Shown: positions 52,293 to 59,979 of the stretch, in pieces | Position numbering within the stretch: position 1 is the first letter of the stretch | Layout: each line of letters opens with the position of its first letter | DNA from: MWAR01 sp035388825 | GTDB taxonomy: Bacteria; Muiribacteriota; Ozemobacteria; Ozemobacterales; Ozemobacteraceae | Assembly (NCBI GenBank): GCA_035388825.1 | Contig: DAOOQQ010000006.1 | Span: forward strand, 1 to 64,000 | Direction: 5' to 3' | DNA length: 64,000 bases | Notes under the pieces: model-generated | What the model saw: only the letters and a program-made list of their open reading frames with translations | Told to the model about the DNA's origin: nothing | Database searches by the model: none | Position numbers and translations under genes: made by a program

Positions 52293-52859
52293 TCAAACGA
52301 CCGGGTCAGTCTCGAACCGCAGTTTCGGGGCGAACCGGTCGCGTTCGCTGAACATGCAGCCGCAATATTTCTGTCGATATAATTCGTGCGCTCGCGCCTC
52401 GGCGTGGGTCGTGGAAAAAGCGGGGCGCAGATCCGTGTCGACGAACGAGACGCCGTGGGTCCGGCCGGCCTCGTGGCCGATCGAGACGAGCAGGTCGTGG
52501 TCCTGGTAGGGGCTGATCAGCAGGGTCGTGGAGAATGCCGGAATGCCGTCCCGGCGGGCCCGGGCCGCCGTCGCCCCAAGCCGCATCCGGAAACAGGCGG
52601 CGCATCGTGCCGGGCCGAAATCCCCCTGGAGAGCCGTGAGAAACCGGTCCAGGCCATAGGAAACATCTCCCCAGCGAATCTCGGCATGCAGGAGGCCGGC
52701 CATCTTCCGGAACGATTCGAACCGGGCGTGATACTCGGTGAGCGGATGGATGTTCGGATTCTCCCAGAACAGCACCATCTCCCTGGCCCCGGCGGATTTC
52801 AGGTGCGGCCAGGCGCCGCTCAGGCAGGGGCCGCAACAGGTATGGAGGAGGAGGCTCAC
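52293..52859 (-). CDS. queH: Epoxyqueuosine reductase QueH
   Basis: QueH reduces epoxyqueuosine to queuosine in tRNA anticodons, the non-cobalamin alternative to QueG. The 188-aa protein has the iron-sulfur and iron ligands HTCCGPC (residues 6-12), CAACFRMRL near 88 and YCGCMFSE near 165, plus FSTTLLISPYQ. It lies 13 bases after miaB and converges on the barrel gene with an 11-base gap. No other queuosine gene is in the window. Confidence 0.93.
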   Translation of the reverse strand: MSLLLHTCCGPCLSGAWPHLKSAGAREMVLFWENPNIHPLTEYHARFESFRKMAGLLHAEIRWGDVSYGLDRFLTALQGDFGPARCAACFRMRLGATAARARRDGIPAFSTTLLISPYQDHDLLVSIGHEAGRTHGVSFVDTDLRPAFSTTHAEARAHELYRQKYCGCMFSERDRFAPKLRFETDPVV

Positions 52860-52872
52860 GTGCGGCCTCCCG

Positions 52873-54198
52873 TCAGACGCGGGTGCCGGACATCGTCCAG
52901 AGGCGGGCCCGGTCGATCTTCACCGTGATGAACCGGCCGATCAGGTCGGGAGTGCCGGCGAAATCGACGACCCTGCCGGTGCGCGTCTTTCCGAGAAGAT
53001 GGCCGGGGGTGCGGCCGGATTCGCTCTCGACCAGCAGCTCGAACGTGCGCCCAACCTGGCGGCTGCTTTCCTCCTCGGCGATCGCATTCTGAACCTCGAT
53101 CAGCCGGGCGAGGCGGGCCTTGCGCTCCTCTTCGGGAAGCAGGCCCGGCATCGTCGCCGCCGGCGTTCCTTCGCGGGGGGAATAGTAGTAGGTATATGCC
53201 GACTCGTATCGCACCTCTCGAACGAGGGAAAGGGTCGCTTCGAACTCGCTCTCGGTTTCGGTCGGGAAGCCGCAGATCAGGTCCGTGGTGATGCAGGCCC
53301 CAGGAATGAGTTCGCGGACGTTTCGGACGAGATCGAGATACCGCTGCCGCGTGTACCCCCGGTTCATCAGGGAAAGAATGCGGTCCGATCCGGCCTGGGC
53401 GGGCAGATGGAACTGCTCGCACAACTTCGAGAGGCGGGACATGCGCAGAAGGGCGTCGCGGGTGAAATCCCGGGGGTGCGAAGTGAGGAACCGCACCCAG
53501 CGGATTCCCGGAATCTGCTCGACCTCTTCGAGAAGTGTTGCGAATCCTTCCGCCATGCCCAGATCTTTTCCATAGGCGTTGACGTTCTGTCCGAGAAGGG
53601 TGATCTCGACGACGCCCTTTGCCGCCAGGTCGCGGATGAACGCAAGGAGTTCCGTGAGGGGGCGGGAAACCTCGGGGCCTCGGACATGGGGAACGATGCA
53701 GTAGGAACAGAAATTGGTGCAGCCCCGGATGATGTTGACGAGCGCGGAAAAAGGACGCTCGAGAAGAATGCCGTCGACATGTTCCCCGTCGAAGCTGCCG
53801 ATCGCGGCGAAGGCTCCGGTGGCCTGCTGCTGATGAGCCTGCTGGAGAAGGAGGGGCAGGGTGGGGATATCGTTCGGTCCGAACACGAGATCGACATGGG
53901 GGAGAAGCTCGAACAGGCGATCCTGCTTGGCCTGGGCAACGCAGCCGGCAATTCCGATCAGCAGGTGTGGACGGCGTTTCTTGAGGCTCTGGAGCGACTG
54001 GATGCGGCTCACGAGCCGCTGCTCGGCATGTTCCCGCACGCAGCAGGTGTTGTAGAGGATGAGATCGGCATCGGCTTCAGTGGTGGTTTCCGAATACCCG
54101 AGGCCGGTCAGCATGCCGCGGATCCGTTGGGCATCCGCCTGGTTCATCTGACACCCGAAGGTGGTCAGGAAAAAATGCTGAGTTCCGCTGGATTTCAT
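52873..54198 (-). CDS. miaB: tRNA-2-methylthio-N6-dimethylallyladenosine synthase MiaB
   Basis: MiaB methylthiolates i6A37 of tRNA. The 441-aa protein has the N-terminal UPF0004 domain (FGCQMNQAD, NTCCVREHAEQR, IAGCVAQ), whose three cysteines bind the auxiliary cluster, the radical SAM CTNFCSYCIVP loop, LTSHPRDF, DLICGFPTETESEFE and a C-terminal TRAM domain. No Shine-Dalgarno sequence is visible, and TAAAAT lies only 10 bases before the ATG on the minus strand, so the message may be nearly leaderless. It is followed by queH, another tRNA-modification gene. Confidence 0.96.
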   Translation of the reverse strand: MKSSGTQHFFLTTFGCQMNQADAQRIRGMLTGLGYSETTTEADADLILYNTCCVREHAEQRLVSRIQSLQSLKKRRPHLLIGIAGCVAQAKQDRLFELLPHVDLVFGPNDIPTLPLLLQQAHQQQATGAFAAIGSFDGEHVDGILLERPFSALVNIIRGCTNFCSYCIVPHVRGPEVSRPLTELLAFIRDLAAKGVVEITLLGQNVNAYGKDLGMAEGFATLLEEVEQIPGIRWVRFLTSHPRDFTRDALLRMSRLSKLCEQFHLPAQAGSDRILSLMNRGYTRQRYLDLVRNVRELIPGACITTDLICGFPTETESEFEATLSLVREVRYESAYTYYYSPREGTPAATMPGLLPEEERKARLARLIEVQNAIAEEESSRQVGRTFELLVESESGRTPGHLLGKTRTGRVVDFAGTPDLIGRFITVKIDRARLWTMSGTRV

Positions 54199-54279
54199 AA
54201 GAGCGTGATTTTACCATAAATACAGGAAGGAGTGTCGAAGCTTGTGTTATCAGTATTATGATATGGCTTTGATAATTAC

Positions 54280-54293
54280 CGATAACGTTATCG
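54280..54293. promoter_or_regulatory. Palindrome CGATAACGTTATCG, possible LacI-type operator
   Basis: A perfect 14-base palindrome with a central CG, in the AT-rich gap between miaB and the divergent secreted-protein gene. LacI/GalR regulators often use such sites, but no regulator gene is nearby. Confidence 0.35.
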
Positions 54294-54354
54294 ATTGAAA
54301 AGTGAATATGTTTGGATTTCTTTCCCTATTACAGAGTAGAGAGGGGATTTTCTG

Positions 54355-54399
54355 TTGACGAATGGTGAGGCTTATTGCATAGTTCCTCTATTCTAGAGG
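54355..54399 (+). promoter_or_regulatory. Candidate promoter and downstream inverted repeat for the secreted Pro/Ala-rich gene
   Basis: TTGACG (54355-54360) and CATAGT (54378-54383) are 17 bases apart. Immediately after, CCTCTA and TAGAGG (54385-54399) form an inverted repeat over the expected start point, where a repressor could act. The leader to the ATG would be about 100 bases. Confidence 0.42.
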
Positions 54400-54488
54400 G
54401 AGATGTGTCCATCATAGCGGCTTTCAGACCGAATCGAACCCACAGGATCGACAAAAATTTCAACACAGCATGAACTGCTGGAGGAATG

Positions 54489-55325
54489 ATGAAAACTACC
54501 CGCTTGATCATAACTGCCATCATCGGCTTCTGTTTTGCCCTGACCGCTCTGCCGGCAGTTTTTGCCGATTCTGCCTCTGCTGCACGGTTGTCTTCCGATG
54601 AACCTGTTTCCGATGCCCCGGTTGCTTCACCGGATGGTTCGGCAAGTCAGCTTCCGCCCATGGATTTTGCCCCCGTTGACTCCACGGCTGCAGAACCGGC
54701 AGCCAACAAAGAAATGAGTTCGACGCCGAAGAGTTCCCGGAAGATTCGGGAATACTGGCTGAAGATTCATGCCGATGAAATGGCGGGTATCGCGAAGCGC
54801 GAAGAAATGCCCGTCGAGCCCGGTGTCAACGTCGCGCCGGCGCCGGTTGAGCCGGTTGTGAGCGTTTCCGAGACGAAGCCTGTGGAAGAAAAAGCCGCGG
54901 TTGCTCCGGCTCCAGCTGCCGTCGAGACGAACAATCTCGGCATCGAAAAGCCGATTCCCCATTCCGAGGCTCCGGTTGTCGTTCAGGGCGCCGCCCGGGA
55001 GCACAAGGATGTCGTCGTGAGCAAGGATGATATCGCTCCGCCCGCTGACGGACAGGCCATGGAACAAGCGTCGGATCTGCCGTTGTTTTCAGCCGCTCTT
55101 GCAAAGATGACTGCCCGACGGGCTCAGCGTGAGGCTGATGCCAAACGCCTGAACATCATTCTGCCGAGCCAGGGGGGCGCTGCGGACAAGGTGCCTGCAA
55201 GCCTCAAGAAGCTCAATGCTACCGTCTCGGAGTTGATCGAGCGGAGAGGCACGAAGTTTTCTTTCGATACCGTCGCTGAGTCTGGAGCTCTTGCCGGCAC
55301 CCCTGCGCCAGCCGAGAATAAATAA
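54489..55325 (+). CDS. Exported Pro/Ala/Val-rich protein of unknown function
   Basis: Two ATGs are adjacent (54486 and 54489); the second has the better spacing from GGAGG. The 278-aa product has a signal peptide ending VFADS, then low-complexity acidic sequence rich in Ala, Pro, Val and Glu, and helical patches (SRKIREYWLKIHADEMAG, ALAKMTARRAQREADAKRL, KKLNATVSELIERRG). No domain is recognised. Its codon usage is less GC-biased than its neighbours (many TT- and TC-ending codons), which may mean different origin or expression. A strong hairpin follows. Confidence 0.72.
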   Translation: MKTTRLIITAIIGFCFALTALPAVFADSASAARLSSDEPVSDAPVASPDGSASQLPPMDFAPVDSTAAEPAANKEMSSTPKSSRKIREYWLKIHADEMAGIAKREEMPVEPGVNVAPAPVEPVVSVSETKPVEEKAAVAPAPAAVETNNLGIEKPIPHSEAPVVVQGAAREHKDVVVSKDDIAPPADGQAMEQASDLPLFSAALAKMTARRAQREADAKRLNIILPSQGGAADKVPASLKKLNATVSELIERRGTKFSFDTVAESGALAGTPAPAENK

Positions 55326-55342
55326 CTTCTCCATCATGCACG

Positions 55343-55373
55343 ACGCCCCGACGGCGTTTCGTCGTCGGGGCGT
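55343..55373 (+). terminator. Hairpin terminator between converging genes
   Basis: ACGCCCCGACG (55343-55353) pairs with CGTCGGGGCGT (55363-55373) around a 9-base loop. The following T-tract is only TT. It lies 17 bases after the secreted-protein stop and before the stop of the converging small lipoprotein gene. Confidence 0.58.
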
Positions 55374-55396
55374 TCGGGAAGCCTGCCGGGTCTTCG

Positions 55397-55570
55397 TCAG
55401 CGGATGCTTCCGGTGCAGGAAGCGAAGTCTTCCGCGTTTCCTGCACCGATGGTGTTATACCTGATTCTTTGTCCCGTGCTTTCGTCGTCTGCTCCGCATC
55501 CGGTGATCACTGCGGGCAGCAGGACCAGGGCCAGGGCTACGAATAACCAAACGAAATTCTGATAATTCAT
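55397..55570 (-). CDS. Small lipoprotein
   Basis: From the ATG at 55570 (GGGGG 8 bases upstream) the product is 57 aa: a hydrophobic signal ending AVITGC, then about 30 residues with two further cysteines and acidic/polar residues. The lipobox is convincing and would be processed by LspA/Lgt. The function is unknown. It follows the SpoIID gene of the salvage operon by 72 bases. Confidence 0.62.
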   Translation of the reverse strand: MNYQNFVWLFVALALVLLPAVITGCGADDESTGQRIRYNTIGAGNAEDFASCTGSIR

Positions 55571-55642
55571 GGGTGGTTCCCCCTTCTGCAAATCGTACCT
55601 GCGGAGGTTTTCGGCAGAATGTGCAGGTTTTCGAAGGGACCT

Positions 55643-57226
55643 TCAGTACGTGTGTTCAAGTTTTCCCCCGGGGAAGTAGTGTTCGAGAATTCTCTGGAAG
55701 GGAACCCCGGCTTTTCCCATCGCCTGGGCTCCGGTCTGGCACATTCCGACCCCGTGGCCCCAGCCTGAACCGATGATATCGGCCCCGATGATGAACCCGG
55801 ATGTATCAGTTTTCCAGTCAGAGACGAAGCAGGCGCTTCTCAGACCACCGAACAATTTTCTGATAGCCAGCTCCTTCATGACGGTTTTCGATCCCTGCTC
55901 CCCGTTCAGTGTAATCCGATAGATCCGTCCCGATGGGCCACGGGCAATATCGGTGATGGAAGTGATCCGGCCGATGCCGGCTGATTCTTCGACCTTGGTC
56001 CAGTCGGCTCTGGACAGCTTTTTCCGCCAGCGGAACTTGTCGCCCCCTTCGACGGAAGCGTCTCCACACCAGGATTTCGGGGGATTTCGAATGAAGGTTT
56101 CCACGTCGCGTTCCTTCGTCAGGTCGAGTCGGGGCGGTTTCCCTCCCGTATCCCAGGTGCCGGCGAGCTGGGCATCCGGCGGGGAGGTCCAGACGAGATG
56201 GTTGGATTCGCTGTGACCGCCGCAGTTCGCGGAATATACGGCATCCACGATCCCGCCTTCGGTGTTGCGGAGAACGAGGCCGCGCGTGGGGGAGATCACG
56301 GGCGCGAGTTTCCGCGAAGCCGCCGTTTCCCCGGCGTAGACCTGGCAGTGCTGTTCGGCACAGAAGTCGAAGCCTTCCCCGAGATGGCGAAGCCCCATTT
56401 TCGAGAGAATTTCCCCCCGGGCCGCGACGGCCTGAGCCTGGATTGCCCCCGCAGCAGCGTTTGACGAGATCTCGGAGGGGACGACACCGGCGAGAAAGTG
56501 TTCGAGATCGCTCGTCAGGATGGCGTCCAGGGCATCCTGAGCTCCCCAGCGAATAGAAACGGGACCTTTGTAGGTGCGATCGGCAAACCCGTGCCAGGCA
56601 TAGCCCTTTGCGAACTCGACCTGCTTCAGCTCTGCAACGGTTGCGGGAATCAGCTCGAGGTTTTCCTCGCCGGCGGCTACGGGGTTTCCATTGATCGCGA
56701 GGGCGATCGCGCCGCGGGCGCGGCTGACGACCTCTTCCAGAATCCAGCTCGAGTTCCCCCCGGCAGCCAGTTCGTCGACGAGCCGGGTCGCGGCATCCTT
56801 CGTATCGAAGAGGCCGACGCCGATATACACGACCCGGCCGTCCCAGGAAACGGTTTTCCCGTCTTCCTGATACGAGATGTGGCCGGCTTCGAAGGTGTGA
56901 ATCGGCCGGCCGCTCGCCCGCCACGTTGCCAGCGCCGCCTCGACACGGGCGGGCTCCCGCCGGGGGGCCGACTCGACCATCACATGGAACCGCTTCACGG
57001 CGGGAGTGACGAGGGTGCCGGTGACCGAGACCCGGTCGGTTCCGCCGATACCGCCCGATCGGCTGCCGAGACGCCAGGCGCCCCCACCGGGAAGCCGGCA
57101 GGAAAGCGCCCTCGGATACTCGGCGATTTTCATGGCGAGCGTGGGGGTGTCGGCTGCGGTGGTTTCCGCGGGGGCGAAAGCCAGCAGGGCCATTCCGAGA
57201 AGGGCTGCCCGGGTGAACTCATTCAT
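55643..57226 (-). CDS. Exported SpoIID/LytB-domain protein of the salvage operon
   Basis: From the ATG at 57226 the 527-aa product has a signal peptide (to about residue 25), a region resembling a SPOR-like or PEGA-like fold (FHVMVESAPRREPARVEAAL), and a SpoIID domain: SDLEHFLAGVVPSEI with the catalytic Glu, IQAQAVAARGEIL, HCQVYAGETAASR, PTRGLVLRN, YSANCGGHSESN and GSGWGHGVGMCQTGAQAMG. It would cut denuded glycan strands in the periplasm. Its start overlaps the murQ stop by 8 bases (ATGAATGA), linking glycan cleavage to MurNAc use. The other SpoIID protein (45507-46937) shares the domain only. Confidence 0.9.
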   Translation of the reverse strand: MNEFTRAALLGMALLAFAPAETTAADTPTLAMKIAEYPRALSCRLPGGGAWRLGSRSGGIGGTDRVSVTGTLVTPAVKRFHVMVESAPRREPARVEAALATWRASGRPIHTFEAGHISYQEDGKTVSWDGRVVYIGVGLFDTKDAATRLVDELAAGGNSSWILEEVVSRARGAIALAINGNPVAAGEENLELIPATVAELKQVEFAKGYAWHGFADRTYKGPVSIRWGAQDALDAILTSDLEHFLAGVVPSEISSNAAAGAIQAQAVAARGEILSKMGLRHLGEGFDFCAEQHCQVYAGETAASRKLAPVISPTRGLVLRNTEGGIVDAVYSANCGGHSESNHLVWTSPPDAQLAGTWDTGGKPPRLDLTKERDVETFIRNPPKSWCGDASVEGGDKFRWRKKLSRADWTKVEESAGIGRITSITDIARGPSGRIYRITLNGEQGSKTVMKELAIRKLFGGLRSACFVSDWKTDTSGFIIGADIIGSGWGHGVGMCQTGAQAMGKAGVPFQRILEHYFPGGKLEHTY

Positions 57227-58145
57227 CGGCATCGACCTCCCCGAGGGCCACGGCAAGCCGTCCCTGTGCCGTTTCGAGGGCTTTGCGCGCCTCGTCCGGC
57301 GTCCCGCCGTTCCTCGCCAGGAAGATGGCCAGCTTCACTTCGCCTTCGGCGCGTTCCAGGCAGGATTCCGCATGTTCCGGGGTGGTCCGTGCTCCTTCCA
57401 TCACGATCCGCCGGGCTCGCGCCCGCAGCTTGTCGTTCGTGGCGCGCACGTCGACCATCAGGTTCTGATACACCTTGCCGATCCGGATCATCGAGATCGA
57501 TGATAGCATATTTAATACTATTTTACATGCCGTGCCGCTCTTGAGCCGGGTCGATCCGGCGATCACCTCGGGGCCGACGATCGGGTTGATATGCACGTCC
57601 ACGTCGGGGCGCTGCCCGTAGGGATTGCAGGAGATCATCACGGTCGGGCTCCCGTTCGCCTTCGCATGGGCCAGGCCCGAGACGACATAGGGGGTCGTGC
57701 CGGAGGCGGTGATGCCCACGACGACGTCGACCGGTCGGAGCCCGATGCCCTGCAGATCCGTCACGGCGGCCTCCCGGTCATCCTCGGCCCCTTCCCGTGC
57801 CCGGAAGATCGCCTCGGTGCCGCCGGCGATCAGCGCGACGACGAGATCCGGAGAGACGCCGAAGGTGGGCGGGCACTCGGAGGCATCCAGGACGGCGAGA
57901 CGGCCGGATGTGCCGGCGCCGATGTAGATCAGCCGCCCGTTCTGCCGGAACGCCGCCACGATACGGTCGACGGCCTGGGCGATGTGTTCGGAAACGGCTT
58001 CGATGGCCGTGAAGACGGACCGGTCCTCGTGCAGGAAGGTTTTCACGATCTCGCGGGTGGACTGCCGGTCGATATAGACCGTGCGCGGATTGCGGCTTTC
58101 CGTGAGGGGAAGATGCGTCGTTGCCTGCGGCTGGGATGTCGTCAT
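57219..58145 (-). CDS. murQ: N-acetylmuramic acid 6-phosphate etherase
   Basis: MurQ splits the lactyl ether of MurNAc-6-phosphate to give GlcNAc-6-phosphate and D-lactate. From the ATG at 58145 (GGAGG upstream) the 308-aa protein has the SIS fold with IGAGTSGRLAVLDASECPPTFG (shown in parts: GAGTSGRLAV, then catalytic Glu90 in ASECPPTFG), VVVGITASGTTPYV, GSTRLKSGTACKIVLNML and the C-terminal UBA-like helices. It lies between a BadF-type kinase that could make its substrate and a SpoIID protein. Confidence 0.95.
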   Translation of the reverse strand: MTTSQPQATTHLPLTESRNPRTVYIDRQSTREIVKTFLHEDRSVFTAIEAVSEHIAQAVDRIVAAFRQNGRLIYIGAGTSGRLAVLDASECPPTFGVSPDLVVALIAGGTEAIFRAREGAEDDREAAVTDLQGIGLRPVDVVVGITASGTTPYVVSGLAHAKANGSPTVMISCNPYGQRPDVDVHINPIVGPEVIAGSTRLKSGTACKIVLNMLSSISMIRIGKVYQNLMVDVRATNDKLRARARRIVMEGARTTPEHAESCLERAEGEVKLAIFLARNGGTPDEARKALETAQGRLAVALGEVDADE

Positions 58146-58167
58146 GATGCCTCCGATGGGTGTGGAC

Positions 58168-59151
58168 TCAGTGGGCGGCCAGGCGGCGGAGCCTGTGGAG
58201 CGTCTCATCGTCGAGACTGCTCCCGCTCGGGGACAAATGCCTGATCAGGGGGCCCCAGATCGGCGGGAACGCCGGTTCGCGCAGATGGAACCGGCCCGGC
58301 TCCCGTTCTTCCAGGGTGCGAAGGGCGCGGTCAGGGAAGGATGGCCATCGCGACCAGAGTCCGCCCGTTCCGATCAGGGCAATCCGGTTGCCGAAGCCGA
58401 GATCCCCGGCAAGAGCACGGATATCCGCCGCCCAGCGGCGCAGCGAAGCCGAGACGAGGGCATCGGCCGTCTGGTCCCCCTCGTCGGCGGAGATCGTGAG
58501 AACCGGCGCCACTTCTCCCAGCCGGCGCTGGGCGGCGGGGTCGGCATACAGCCAGTCGAGGATCGCGGCCCGGTCGATCTGCATCTGTTTGAACTGGCTC
58601 CTGAACTGGGCCAGGAGGCTTTTTCCCGAGAAATCCCCTTCGATGGCCCCCAGAATCTGCTGGAGAGCGAGCCTGCCGAATTCGGCCCCCGAAGGGGTCG
58701 TGTCGAGCAAAAAGCCCCAGCCGCCGCGCCGCCGCTCCATGCCCGTGCGTCGTCCGAACAGCACCGAGCCGGTTCCGTTGACGCTCAGGATGCCGTCGCT
58801 GCCCGCAAACGCCGCGGCATGGTTTGCTTCGTAATCCCGGGAAACGGCGATCTCGCCGGGAACCAGCCCGGCCGTCTCGATCGCCTCTTTCCAGCGTTCC
58901 CGGTCCAGCTCCGGGCGGGCTCCGGCACACCCGACGAGCCAGGCGGCCCCCTGGGGATCGGCTCCGCAGGAGCGGATCTGGTCGGCGATGTTCCGTACCA
59001 GCTCGGTCAGCTCGTCGCGGCCCATGCCTCGGAGGTTGCGCGAGGGACAGGAAACGGGCACGAGAGCCTCGTCCAGCAAGCGCAGCGCGATGCCGGAGGC
59101 ATGGGTGCCCCCGACGTCGAGCGAGATCATCCAGTTCGTCGCCATCATCAT
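58168..59151 (-). CDS. BadF/BadG-type sugar kinase (probable GlcNAc/MurNAc kinase)
   Basis: The 327-aa ASKHA-fold kinase has DVGGTHASGIAL (phosphate-1), GCAGARPELDRERW, VSRDYEANHAAAFAG, NGTGSVLFGRR (phosphate-2) and GGWGFLLDTTPSGAEFGRLAL, typical of the BcrAD/BadF family with N-acetylglucosamine kinase. Three ATGs are adjacent; the first overlaps the permease stop by ATGA and has GGAG 7 bases upstream. MurK of Clostridium acetobutylicum is from this family and phosphorylates both GlcNAc and MurNAc; with murQ 22 bases downstream the same role is likely here. Confidence 0.85.
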   Translation of the reverse strand: MMMATNWMISLDVGGTHASGIALRLLDEALVPVSCPSRNLRGMGRDELTELVRNIADQIRSCGADPQGAAWLVGCAGARPELDRERWKEAIETAGLVPGEIAVSRDYEANHAAAFAGSDGILSVNGTGSVLFGRRTGMERRRGGWGFLLDTTPSGAEFGRLALQQILGAIEGDFSGKSLLAQFRSQFKQMQIDRAAILDWLYADPAAQRRLGEVAPVLTISADEGDQTADALVSASLRRWAADIRALAGDLGFGNRIALIGTGGLWSRWPSFPDRALRTLEEREPGRFHLREPAFPPIWGPLIRHLSPSGSSLDDETLHRLRRLAAH

Positions 59152-59969
59152 TGAACCGCTCCGCTTCTCATTCCCTCGAGGAGATGCCTCGAGAACGCCA
59201 TGAAGATCAGCACCATCGGCAGGGCCGCGAAGGTCGCCCCCGCCATCAGGAGCCCGTAATCCATGATCTGCTGGTCCTGCATCGTCGCCAGACCGACCGG
59301 CAGCGTGTAGCTCGCCTCGGTGTTCAGCGTCACCAGCGGCCAGAGGAAGGCGTTCCACTGGGCGATGAAGATGAAAATGCCCGACGTGGCGAGGATCGGC
59401 ATGGATAATGGAAAATATATATGACGAAAGATATCGAACTCGCCGGCGCCGTCCATGCGCGCCGCTTCCTGCAGCTGCCGGGGGATCGAGTCCATGTACT
59501 GGCGGACCATGTAGATGCCGAAGGGCGCCGCCAGGGATGGAAGGATCACCGCCCACAGGCTGTCGATCAGCCCCCAACGCGACAGGAAGAGGAACAGCGG
59601 CAACATGACGATCTGGCCCGGCACCATCATCGAGGCCAGCACGATCCAGAACAGCGCTTCCCGGCCCCGGAACCGGCCTACCGAGAAGCTGAACGCCGCG
59701 AGCGCGTTGAACAGCAGCTGGCCCGCCGTGATGGCGGCCGAGGTGACGAGCGAGTTGAGGGTCCAGCCCAGAATCCGGCCTCCCCCGAACAGCAGCCGGA
59801 AGTTCTCCAGCGACCACGAGCCGTACCGCGGCGGACTCTGTTCGAGGGCGGCGGGATCGGTGAATGCCGTGACGAGCATCCAGGCCAGGGGGCCGAGCGT
59901 CAGGGCGAGACCGGCCGAAAGCACGGCGAGGGTGGCCAGGGAAGGGGCGGCGCGGCGCGTGGTCGTCAT
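59148..59969 (-). CDS. Sugar ABC transporter permease (MalG/CUT1 type)
   Basis: The 273-aa protein has six transmembrane helices and the EAA loop EAARMDGAGEFDIFRHIYFP that contacts the ATPase, typical of CUT1 carbohydrate importers. It lies 10 bases after the binding-protein/permease fusion and overlaps the kinase start. The cargo is likely an amino sugar or muropeptide sugar by context. No ATP-binding gene is in the operon, so a shared MsmK/MsiK-type ATPase encoded elsewhere is required. Confidence 0.93.
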   Translation of the reverse strand: MTTTRRAAPSLATLAVLSAGLALTLGPLAWMLVTAFTDPAALEQSPPRYGSWSLENFRLLFGGGRILGWTLNSLVTSAAITAGQLLFNALAAFSFSVGRFRGREALFWIVLASMMVPGQIVMLPLFLFLSRWGLIDSLWAVILPSLAAPFGIYMVRQYMDSIPRQLQEAARMDGAGEFDIFRHIYFPLSMPILATSGIFIFIAQWNAFLWPLVTLNTEASYTLPVGLATMQDQQIMDYGLLMAGATFAALPMVLIFMAFSRHLLEGMRSGAVQ

Positions 59970-59979
59970 CGATGCCTCC

